NCBI GenBank assembly: GCA_012511885.1
Contig: JAAZFE010000048.1
Location: forward strand, 1 to 33,639
Direction of reading: 5' to 3'
Origin: Lentisphaerota bacterium
GTDB lineage: Bacteria > Verrucomicrobiota > Kiritimatiellia > CAIQIC01 > Lenti-01
Length of the DNA stretch: 33,639 nucleotides
In this document: one piece after another, positions 8,455 through 15,891 of the stretch
How the letters are laid out: each line of letters opens with the position of its first letter
Position numbering within the stretch: position 1 is the first letter of the stretch
Position numbers and translations under genes: made by a program
Notes under the pieces: model-generated
What the model was told of the DNA's origin: nothing
The model's input: only the letters and a program-made list of their open reading frames with translations
Databases searched by the model: none

Positions 8455-10077
8455 TTAGATGGAGCCGCCGCCGGGCAGGTCGTGGATGACGGTGTCGCGG
8501 CACATGCTGGGGACGGGTTCGGGATAGTCCAGCGTGTAGTGCAGGCCGCGGCTTTCGCGGCGTAGCATGGCGGAGCGGATCACCAGCTCGGCCACGGCGG
8601 CAATGTTGCGCAGTTCGAGGAGATCGGAGGTGACGAGATAGTCGCGGTAATAGGTGCGGATTTCCTGGCGCAGGTTGTGGATGCGGCGCAGGGCACGGGT
8701 GAGGCGGCGGTTGGTGCGGACAATGCCGACATAGTCCCACATGACGGTGCGGACTTCGTTCCAGTTGTGGGCCACGACAACGGCTTCGTCGGAGGGCACC
8801 GCGTGGCCGATTTTCCAGGCGGGGATGCGGATGCGTCGTTTCTTGGGGCGGGGCTGTTCGAGGATGTGGCGGGCGGCCTGGTGGCCGCAGACGAGGGCTT
8901 CGAGGAGCGAATTGCTGGCGAGACGGTTGGCACCGTGCAGGCCGGTGCAGGTGACCTCGCCGACGGCGTAGAGGCCTTCCATTTCGGTGCGACCATGGAT
9001 GTCGGCGCTGACCCCGCCGCAGAAGTAGTGCTCGGCCGGCACCACCGGGATGGGCTGGCGGGCCATGTCGAAGCCAAAACGTTGGCAGGTGGCATAGATG
9101 TTGGGGAAACGCTGGCGCAGGAACTCTTCGCCCCGGTGGGTGATGTCGAGATAGACACACGGGATGCCGTGGGTTTTCATCTCGTGGTCAATGGCGCGGG
9201 CCACGATGTCGCGGGGGGCGAGTTCGGCGCGGGGATCATAACGCTTCATGAAGAGTTTGCCGGCATGGTCGAGCAGGCGGGCGCCTTCGCCCCGGACGGC
9301 CTCGCTGATGAGGAACGACTTGGCCTCGGGATGATAGAGGCAGGTGGGGTGGAACTGAACAAATTCCATGTTGCGGATTTCCAGTCCAGCCCGCCAGGCC
9401 ATGGCCATGCCATCGCCGGTGGCGATATCGGGGTTGCTGGTATAGAGATAAACCTTGCCCGCGCCGCCGGTGGCCAGAATGGTGCGGGGTGCGCGTACGG
9501 CGAGGATTTCGCCGCTGATTTGTTCGAGAAAATACGCGCCGGCGCAGGAGTTTTCGCCGGGAATTTTGAGCCATCCGGTGGTGATTAAATCGATGGCCAT
9601 GTGATTTTCGAGAATCTGGATATTGGGCTGGGCGCGGACGCGTCGGGCCATGACGCGAATGATGGCCGCTCCGGTGAAGTCGCCGCTATGCAGGATGCGG
9701 CGGGCGGAGTGGCCGCCCTCGCGGCCGAGATCATAGGGGCTGTGGTCGCTGCGCGACTTGGCGGGTTTGCGCTCGAAGCGCACGCCCCAGCTTTCGAGGG
9801 TGGCGATGCGCGCGGCGCCGGCGGCGATGATTTCACGGGCAACATCGGCATGGGTTAGGCCGGCGCCAGCCTCGATGGTGTCGCGCAGGTGGGCTTCGAT
9901 GGTGTCGTTGCGGGCCATGGGCACGGCGATGCCGCCCTGGGCGTGGGAGGAATTGCTTTCGCCCAGGTCGCGTTTGGTGCACAGGATGACCTGTCCGTGG
10001 GGAGCCAGCTCCATCGCCGCGGAAAGCCCGGCCAATCCCGCGCCAATGACCAAATAGTCGCAATCGAGGATTCGCAT
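8455..10077 (-). CDS. nadB: L-aspartate oxidase
   Basis: FAD GAGLAGLSAAMEL, SNSSHAQGGIAV, EFVQFHPTCLY, GLYAVGEVTCTGLHGANRLASNSLLEALV. Confidence 0.96.
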   Translation of the reverse strand: MRILDCDYLVIGAGLAGLSAAMELAPHGQVILCTKRDLGESNSSHAQGGIAVPMARNDTIEAHLRDTIEAGAGLTHADVAREIIAAGAARIATLESWGVRFERKPAKSRSDHSPYDLGREGGHSARRILHSGDFTGAAIIRVMARRVRAQPNIQILENHMAIDLITTGWLKIPGENSCAGAYFLEQISGEILAVRAPRTILATGGAGKVYLYTSNPDIATGDGMAMAWRAGLEIRNMEFVQFHPTCLYHPEAKSFLISEAVRGEGARLLDHAGKLFMKRYDPRAELAPRDIVARAIDHEMKTHGIPCVYLDITHRGEEFLRQRFPNIYATCQRFGFDMARQPIPVVPAEHYFCGGVSADIHGRTEMEGLYAVGEVTCTGLHGANRLASNSLLEALVCGHQAARHILEQPRPKKRRIRIPAWKIGHAVPSDEAVVVAHNWNEVRTVMWDYVGIVRTNRRLTRALRRIHNLRQEIRTYYRDYLVTSDLLELRNIAAVAELVIRSAMLRRESRGLHYTLDYPEPVPSMCRDTVIHDLPGGGSI

Positions 10078-10138
10078 GCCCCTAAACTATCATTGGCGGT
10101 CGTGGGGGGCAAGGGCGCGGGCGACTGCCGGCCGGGGC

Positions 10139-10750
10139 TCAGGCTTGGCGCGTGGCGGGTTCGGGTCGGGTCGGCTCGGGCGTGTCGGTCAGCAGGAACT
10201 CGACTTGGATTTTGCGGGAGATGGGGAGGATCCAGTCACGATAGATTTCTCGGACGCGTTCGGCGGTGGCGGCGTTGGCCGTTTTTTTGGTCGCGCGGTT
10301 GACGGCGCGTTTGAGGACGTTGGCTTCGACTTCGGGGAGGGTGATGGCTTTTTCCACGCGCTGGGGATCGCCGGCCTCGAGGGCGGTCTGGAGGCGTCTG
10401 GATAACGACGCGCGTTTTTGGTCGGCAACCTGGATGGAGAGGAGCAGGCGCTGGTTGAGGGCGTCGAGGCAGGCCAGATCGGCGGCGGGGGTGGCGTTGG
10501 CCTGGGGCGCATCGCCGCAAAGGATGGGCAGTCCGTAAAGGATGCAGGCCGGATGCAGGATATTGATCCGGGCGGTCAGGGAGCCGGCCTGGACATAGCT
10601 TTGGGCAATGGTTTCGGCGTCGGGGAGGGTATGTCCGTTGTGGCGGTAGTGGCCGGGGTCATAGCCCAAGGCCGCCCGGGCGCAGAGGGTGTCCACAAGG
10701 ATGATGTCGCAGGCGGCGATTTGCTGGCGGAGTTCGTGAAGGGTGGCCAT
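10139..10750 (-). CDS. Chorismate mutase, eukaryotic-type (AroQ-beta-like)
   Basis: LRQQIAACDIILVDTLCARAALGYDPGHYRHNG; CLDALNQRLLLSIQVADQK; C-terminal IYRDWILPISRKIQVEFLL resembles LY..W..PLTKEVEVEYLL of yeast/plant enzymes; directly follows pheA. Confidence 0.75.
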   Translation of the reverse strand: MATLHELRQQIAACDIILVDTLCARAALGYDPGHYRHNGHTLPDAETIAQSYVQAGSLTARINILHPACILYGLPILCGDAPQANATPAADLACLDALNQRLLLSIQVADQKRASLSRRLQTALEAGDPQRVEKAITLPEVEANVLKRAVNRATKKTANAATAERVREIYRDWILPISRKIQVEFLLTDTPEPTRPEPATRQA

Positions 10751-10751
10751 G

Positions 10752-11588
10752 TCAGGTGATGGGATAAGTGCCGAGGATACGGCCTGACTCGGCCAGAGCG
10801 CAAATCATTTTCCACGCGGCTTTGGCGGGTTCGCTTTGCCAATCGGTGACGGCCTCGATGAAAAAGCCGTATTCCCAGGGTCGTCCGGCGAGCGGGCGGC
10901 TTTGGATGAAGGTGAGGTTGACCCCGGCGGCGTCGAAGGGAGAAAGCACGTGGAGGAGGGCGCCGGGGCGGTTGCCGATGACCAGATAGATCAGCGAACG
11001 CACGTCGTTCTTGGCGGTTGAGCGGGGGGGGCGGGTTCTGGCCAGAGTAAAGAAACGGGTGGTGTTTGCGTCGCCATCCTGCACATCGGGACGGAGGATT
11101 TCGAGTCCGTGCAGACGGGCGGCGGTTTCGGAGGCGATGGCGGCGGTGCCGGGCTCGCGCGCGGCCCGTTGGGCGGCGGCGGCGGTGCTGGCCTCGGGGA
11201 TGAAGTCGGCCTTGGGTAGATATTTCTTCTGGAGGTTACGGCACTGGCCCAGAGCCTGCGGGTGGCTGACGACCCGGCGGATGCTCTTCAGCGTAGCGCC
11301 GGGCAGGGCAAGCAGATGCTGGCGCACGGGCACGGAAAAGCTGTCGAGGATGGTCAGGCGCTGATGGCTGGCGAGCTGGTCGAGGGTTTGAGTGACCGGG
11401 CCCTCGATCGAGTTTTCGACCGGCACTATGGCAAGGGGGCGGTCCGTGGCGCGGGTGGCGAGCAGGCGCGCAAAGATGTCGTAATGCGACAGGCAGGGGG
11501 TCAGGCGCGCCTTGTCGCCGAAGCGGCGCTGAGCCGCTTCGTGCGAGTGGGTGCCTTCGGGGCCAAGATAGAAGATGGGGCGAGGCAT
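10752..11588 (-). CDS. pheA: Prephenate dehydratase with C-terminal ACT domain
   Basis: FYLGPEGTHSHEAAQRRF, IVPVENSIEGPV, SHPQALGQC, DGDANTTRFF, ACT-like tail (NRPGALLHVLSPFDAAGVNLTFIQSRP). Confidence 0.95.
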   Translation of the reverse strand: MPRPIFYLGPEGTHSHEAAQRRFGDKARLTPCLSHYDIFARLLATRATDRPLAIVPVENSIEGPVTQTLDQLASHQRLTILDSFSVPVRQHLLALPGATLKSIRRVVSHPQALGQCRNLQKKYLPKADFIPEASTAAAAQRAAREPGTAAIASETAARLHGLEILRPDVQDGDANTTRFFTLARTRPPRSTAKNDVRSLIYLVIGNRPGALLHVLSPFDAAGVNLTFIQSRPLAGRPWEYGFFIEAVTDWQSEPAKAAWKMICALAESGRILGTYPIT

Positions 11589-11603
11589 GGCGTTCCTTTC
11601 GGG

Positions 11604-12644
11604 TCAGGAGGTGGTCGGTTGGGGCCGTTGGCGTTCGCGCATGGCCAGTTCGATCCAGGGGGCGAGTTCATCGAGAAATTCGTTGAAGCGTCCGCTTTCG
11701 AGCTGCTGGGCGGCGTCGCTGAAGGCCTTGAGGGGGTCGGGATGGGCTTCGACGATCAGGCCATCGGCGCCGACGGCGAGGGCGGCGCGGGCCAGCGGGG
11801 GAACCAGCCGGCGGGTGCCGGCGGCGTGGGAGGGGTCCACGATGACCGGCAGGTGGGTGAGCTGTTTGGCCACGGCCACCGCGCCGAGATCGAGCAGGTT
11901 GCGCGTGCTGGGGTCGAAGGAGCGCAGGCCGCGCTCGCAGAGGACCACCTGCGGGCAGTTGTTGACAATCAGATATTCGGCGGCGGTGAGCCATTCCTCG
12001 ACGGTGCTGGCGAGGCCGCGTTTGAGCAGCACGGGTTTGCCGGCTTTGGCGATCTGTTCGAGCAGGTCATAGTTCTGGGCATTGCGCGTGCCGATTTGGA
12101 ACATGTCGGCCAAATCCATCAGTGGCTCGATTTTATCGGGGCCGGGCACTTCCGAGACCATGGCCACATCGAATTCCTCGCGGATGCGGCGCATGATGTC
12201 GAGGCCGTCGCTCTTGAGGCCCTGGAAGTCATAGGGTGAGGTGCGGGGTTTGAAAGGCATGGCGCGGATGATGCGGACGCCGCTTTCGGTGAGGTCGCGG
12301 ACAGCGGCATGGAACTGCTCATAGGTTTCGATGGCGCAGGGGCCGGCCATGATGGTGATGTTGCCGTTGCCGATTTTGACGTCGCGCACCTGCACGACGG
12401 AGTCGGTCGAGTGATACTCGCGCGAGACGAGCTTGAATTTCTTTTGAACGGGCAGGACGGCCTCGACGGCGGGCAGGTTCTCGAGGATCGAGAGGGACTG
12501 CAGGTTGAGCTCGTCGCCGATACAGGCCACGACGGTCTGTTCGGTGCCGCGGATGACGCGCGGCTGATAGCGCAGGGTGGTGACCATTTCGCTGACGGAG
12601 GCCACATCGGCGTCGCTGCTATTGCGTTTCAGAACGATAATCAT
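11604..12644 (-). CDS. aroF: 3-deoxy-7-phosphoheptulonate synthase (DAHP synthase, type I-beta with N-terminal regulatory domain)
   Basis: MAGPCAIETYEQ, FKPRTSPYDFQGL, VSEVPGPDK, LLKRGLASTVEEWLTAAEY, VIVDPSHAAGTR. Confidence 0.95.
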   Translation of the reverse strand: MIIVLKRNSSDADVASVSEMVTTLRYQPRVIRGTEQTVVACIGDELNLQSLSILENLPAVEAVLPVQKKFKLVSREYHSTDSVVQVRDVKIGNGNITIMAGPCAIETYEQFHAAVRDLTESGVRIIRAMPFKPRTSPYDFQGLKSDGLDIMRRIREEFDVAMVSEVPGPDKIEPLMDLADMFQIGTRNAQNYDLLEQIAKAGKPVLLKRGLASTVEEWLTAAEYLIVNNCPQVVLCERGLRSFDPSTRNLLDLGAVAVAKQLTHLPVIVDPSHAAGTRRLVPPLARAALAVGADGLIVEAHPDPLKAFSDAAQQLESGRFNEFLDELAPWIELAMRERQRPQPTTS

Positions 12645-12696
12645 GATTTTTCTCCAATTTCAGGGGGTTAGGGGGTTCAAGGGAAAATGGCGGGCA

Positions 12697-12732
12697 CAAA
12701 AAATCCGCGCATCCATTTCGCCGGACACGCGG
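12697..12732 (-). terminator. Intrinsic terminator in the aroF leader (attenuator terminator)
   Basis: Minus strand CCGCGTGTCC-GGCGAAAT-GGATGCGCGG followed by ATTTTTTG: 10-bp stem (two GU pairs), 8-nt loop, T6 run; about 50 nt before the aroF ATG. Confidence 0.8.
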
Positions 12733-12789
12733 TTTCGGAAGGACTACCGGCAATAGCTCACCGGGTCGCTCCGGACCGTGCGTCCGGCG
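12719..12789 (-). promoter_or_regulatory. Antiterminator stem of a putative attenuator upstream of aroF
   Basis: CGCCGGACGCACGGT (12789-12775) pairs with ACCGCGTGTCCGGCG (12733-12719) at 14 of 15 positions. The second arm contains the 5' arm of the terminator, so the structures are mutually exclusive. Confidence 0.72.
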
Positions 12790-12829
12790 ACCTAAAGGTG
12801 AAGCTAAAATAGACCTTCCAGTGGTTCAC
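12758..12829 (-). CDS. Putative attenuator leader peptide (V/M)NHWKVYFSFTFRSPDARSGATR
   Basis: GTG-initiated 23-codon ORF with Trp, Tyr and three Phe codons clustered at codons 4-12, just upstream of the antiterminator arm; no clear SD. Confidence 0.6.
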   Translation of the reverse strand: MNHWKVYFSFTFRSPDARSGATR

Positions 12830-12866
12830 GGTCGAAAATCAACCACACCCCCTTGGGGTTGTCAAA

Positions 12867-13661
12867 TTATTTTGAGGACGGCTCGTTGGTCAGCTCGGGC
12901 AGGCGGGACTGTTCGTTTTGCTCCCAGGCGGTCAGGGTGGCGCGGACGGCGCCAAAGCGGGTTTCAACATCGGCAAAGAGGATGACGGGCAGGCGGGCGG
13001 CGACCCATACGGCGCGGGGGCGGTTGCGCGAGAAAAGAACCGGGGATTTCGAGATGGCTTTGACCCGGATGGCTTCGAGACGGCCATAGGGAGTGCGGAT
13101 GACCCGGGGGGCATCGGTTTGGATTTCGAGCGCGTGGAGGTCGTCATCCATGACGAGTTGATAGTCGCCGGCCCATTGGCCGTTGGCGGCGGCGTCGCGC
13201 AGATCGAAGAAGAACGACACAAAGTCTCGGGCGTCCGGGGGAACCGTAAATTCGTGGGCGGTTTGCCCGACGGCATCCTCCCAGCGTGCGCGTCCGGCTT
13301 CGGGCCAGAGGATGAGGGTGTCGTTTTGGACAAAATTCTTTTCGCCCATGATTTTGGCGACGGTGTGCCGATAGCCTTGGGGGGTGGTTTCGAGGCGGCA
13401 CTCGATGGTGTTGTCCACGGGATAGATCCGGGCAATCCAGGGGCGGTTCCAGATGCGGATGCGGCGGGTGATGACGCCGGCTGAATCGGTCTGGCTCTGG
13501 ACGGTCATGGCGCCGACAGAAAGGCCAATCCAGGTGATGTCATATTCCATGAATTCATCGGGATTGGCTCGTGCCGAGCTGCCCGGGCAGGCCAAGGCCA
13601 GCGCTGCGGCCAGGCAACCGGCGAGGCGCAATCGAAGCGGAATGCCAACGAAAGAAGACAT
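12867..13661 (-). CDS. DUF3108-like exported protein
   Basis: Signal peptide; MEYDITWIGLSVGAMTVQ... and C-terminal RNRPRAVWVAARLPVILFADVETRFGAVRATL typical of DUF3108. Confidence 0.75.
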   Translation of the reverse strand: MSSFVGIPLRLRLAGCLAAALALACPGSSARANPDEFMEYDITWIGLSVGAMTVQSQTDSAGVITRRIRIWNRPWIARIYPVDNTIECRLETTPQGYRHTVAKIMGEKNFVQNDTLILWPEAGRARWEDAVGQTAHEFTVPPDARDFVSFFFDLRDAAANGQWAGDYQLVMDDDLHALEIQTDAPRVIRTPYGRLEAIRVKAISKSPVLFSRNRPRAVWVAARLPVILFADVETRFGAVRATLTAWEQNEQSRLPELTNEPSSK

Positions 13662-13792
13662 GGCGCCAATCTGCCTGAATTGGCGGCGGCTGGCGATGAG
13701 AATTGCAACGGGGCGGCAAGTTGATGTCGCCGCGGCTTGCGTATCCGGGGGCGAGGTGCCAGACTGATCGCGGTCAATCAGGGAGAGCAATT

Positions 13793-14560
13793 ATGCGTAT
13801 ATGGATATTGGCGGCTTTGGTTTGGGGAAGTGTGGCGGGCGGGGCGGTGGCCGAGACGGTGGCCGCGCGACTCATGGCTTCCTATGACGCGGTGCAAACC
13901 CTGAGCTGCGCCATCCGGCGCGACATGCCGCTGCCCGACGGCAACACGATGCGCATGCTCAGCCGCGTGTATTATCAGCGCCCCGACAAGCTGCATGTCG
14001 AGAACCATAGCCCCGTCAAGCGGCGGACGGTGTCGGATGGGACGGTGTTTCGCCAGTACGCGGAGGGTGCGCCAAGGGGATTTTCGCGGCCGGTGGGGGA
14101 GTTGAACGAGGAAATGCTGTTCAACTTGCGCATGGTGCCGGGATCGGCCATGAACCTGCTGGCCATGGTGCAGGACTCGCCGGAGACACTTCTGGACGGC
14201 ACCGCGGAGTTTCCGGTGCGCGCGGCCTATGACCGGGGCCATTCCTACGCGGTGGTCAGTCTGGATGCCGAGGGGCGGCTGGCGCGGTTTGAGATGTTTT
14301 CTTCGGCGGCCATGACGGATTTGCAAGCGCGCACGGATTATTCGGTGTTCGTCGAAGTGCTGCCGGGCGTCTGGATCGCCTGTTTGCAGCAGGCCCGGAT
14401 TTGGATGGAGGGGCTCGAGCGGACGGACACCACCCGGGTGGACAACCCCGTGGCCAACGAGGAAATTCCGGCCGGGTTGTTTGACGGCGCTGGTTTTTTT
14501 GCCGGGGTGGAGTTTGTGGACGATTACAAAAAAATCATGTCGGGCCCGGTAAGCCGTTGA
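13793..14560 (+). CDS. LolA-like / outer-membrane lipoprotein-sorting-like exported protein
   Basis: Signal peptide, LMASYDAVQTLSCAIRRDMPLPDGNTMRMLSRVYYQRPDKLHVENHS resembles the LolA-like fold start; family call by pattern only. Confidence 0.55.
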   Translation: MRIWILAALVWGSVAGGAVAETVAARLMASYDAVQTLSCAIRRDMPLPDGNTMRMLSRVYYQRPDKLHVENHSPVKRRTVSDGTVFRQYAEGAPRGFSRPVGELNEEMLFNLRMVPGSAMNLLAMVQDSPETLLDGTAEFPVRAAYDRGHSYAVVSLDAEGRLARFEMFSSAAMTDLQARTDYSVFVEVLPGVWIACLQQARIWMEGLERTDTTRVDNPVANEEIPAGLFDGAGFFAGVEFVDDYKKIMSGPVSR

Positions 14561-14641
14561 CATCGGGGCATGGGCTGGGTCAAAATCCGTGGTGAAAGTT
14601 GACAAGAAAAATCCCCCCGAGGGAGAAAGGACAAAGAGACG

Positions 14642-14926
14642 ATGAGAACCGTTGCATGTCTGTTGATTGGGTTGATGATTTTGCTGGCTGTTGCGCCGGC
14701 GGCTTCGGCACAGGGCCGGGGCGGATTCATGGGCTTTATCGCCGGATGCTGCTTTGGCATTCGCGCGGGCGCGGCCTACAACGATGGCAAGGAGCTGCAC
14801 TGGCGCGAGTGGTGCCTGCTGATTCCCTATGCGAACATCGTGTTCATGATCTGGAACGGTGTGGATGGTGCCAACGGCGTGAACAGCGGTGAGCTGGCGG
14901 CCCGTTACGGTGCGATCTATTACTAA
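14642..14926 (+). CDS. Small exported/membrane protein, unknown function
   Basis: 94 aa with signal peptide (MRTVACLLIGLMILLAVAPAASA) and hydrophobic C-terminal half; followed by a terminator-like hairpin. Confidence 0.7.
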   Translation: MRTVACLLIGLMILLAVAPAASAQGRGGFMGFIAGCCFGIRAGAAYNDGKELHWREWCLLIPYANIVFMIWNGVDGANGVNSGELAARYGAIYY

Positions 14927-14991
14927 TCTGAATTATTCATCGCTTTGCGTGTATAATTCAGGCTGAACGATTGCCGCATTCGCGCCTATCC

Positions 14992-15891
14992 ATGTTGCGC
15001 AAAAAGATTCCGGGCCTTTTGCCCGGAATCTTTTTTTGTGTCTTGATGATTTTTCTCGTGGAGGGGGGCGCGGTCCGGGCTGAGGGCGGGAACGCGGTCG
15101 GCCGTGCGGAGTCCGCGAGCGGCGTGGCGCTGGAGCTGGGCAACGAATTGCTGGCCGAGGGGCGCTGGGCGGCGGCGCGCGTCGAGGGGCTGCGGGCGCG
15201 CGAGGCGGCGGAGAACGCCATCGAGACGGCCCGGGCGAATCTGCTGATTGGCCAAGCCGCATTGCGCGAGGATGGCGGTGACTCAGCCGCCCGTGATCAT
15301 CTTGAGGCGGCCTGGCTCGAGACGGAGGCTTGTCCGACGGTTCGTTGCGAGGCCGCGCTCGAGTTGGGCCGCGCGGCCTGGGCCGCGGGCGACCGTGCCG
15401 GCGCTTTTCTGCCGCTGAAGTACGCGTTCCAACATGCCGACAACGCGCCGCTGTTCTGGCGCTCGGGCGCCGCGCTCTACTTCTTTATGAAAGGCGACAA
15501 GCGGTTGTGCCGCGCGGAGCCGATGCTGTGGCAAGCGTTGCAGAGCAGCCGCGATGCCTGGCCGCTGTGGGTCTGGCGCGAAGGACGTTTGCCTGCGACC
15601 CGCGGCCCATCGCTGCTCTCCATGCCGGGGCGATGGATTGTGCGGTTGTATCGCACACAAATCGCACCGGCCATTGGAGCGCGGTGCGATCTCGAACCGA
15701 GCTGCTCGGAGTATTTCCGTCAGGCCAGCGCGGCGCACGGGTTGTTGGGATTTCCGATCATGGCCGACCGCTTCGTGCGCGAGCCATCCGTGGTGGTGAC
15801 CAAGGAGAAGCCGGTGGTGATGCCTGATGGACGCATCCGTTATGCCGATCCGCTGGCTGACCATGATTTCTGGCTGAGGAGAAAACAATGA
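14992..15891 (+). CDS. Exported TPR-like protein with C-terminal YidD-like domain
   Basis: Signal peptide MLRKKIPGLLPGIFFCVLMIFLVEGGAVRA; helical repeat-like N-terminal part; RWIVRLYRTQIAPAIGARCDLEPSCSEYFRQASAAHGLLGFPIMADRFVRE matches the YidD pattern. Confidence 0.75.
   Translation: MLRKKIPGLLPGIFFCVLMIFLVEGGAVRAEGGNAVGRAESASGVALELGNELLAEGRWAAARVEGLRAREAAENAIETARANLLIGQAALREDGGDSAARDHLEAAWLETEACPTVRCEAALELGRAAWAAGDRAGAFLPLKYAFQHADNAPLFWRSGAALYFFMKGDKRLCRAEPMLWQALQSSRDAWPLWVWREGRLPATRGPSLLSMPGRWIVRLYRTQIAPAIGARCDLEPSCSEYFRQASAAHGLLGFPIMADRFVREPSVVVTKEKPVVMPDGRIRYADPLADHDFWLRRKQ
15001..15037 (+). terminator. Perfect intrinsic terminator hairpin overlapping the signal-peptide region of the YidD-fusion ORF
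   Basis: AAAAAGATTCCGGGC-CTTTT-GCCCGGAATCTTTTTTT: 15-bp perfect stem and T-run. Confidence 0.85.

Noticed and set aside
12697-12829. Metabolite riboswitch or group II intron remnant upstream of aroF
   Set aside because: No conserved core of a riboswitch class or intron domain V was recognised; the W/Y/F-rich ORF and competing hairpins are better explained by ribosome-mediated attenuation.
12837-12865. Promoter TTGACA-N17-TTGATT for the aroF leader
   Set aside because: The -10 match is poor and would place the start almost on the leader GTG; kept only as a possibility, not a feature.
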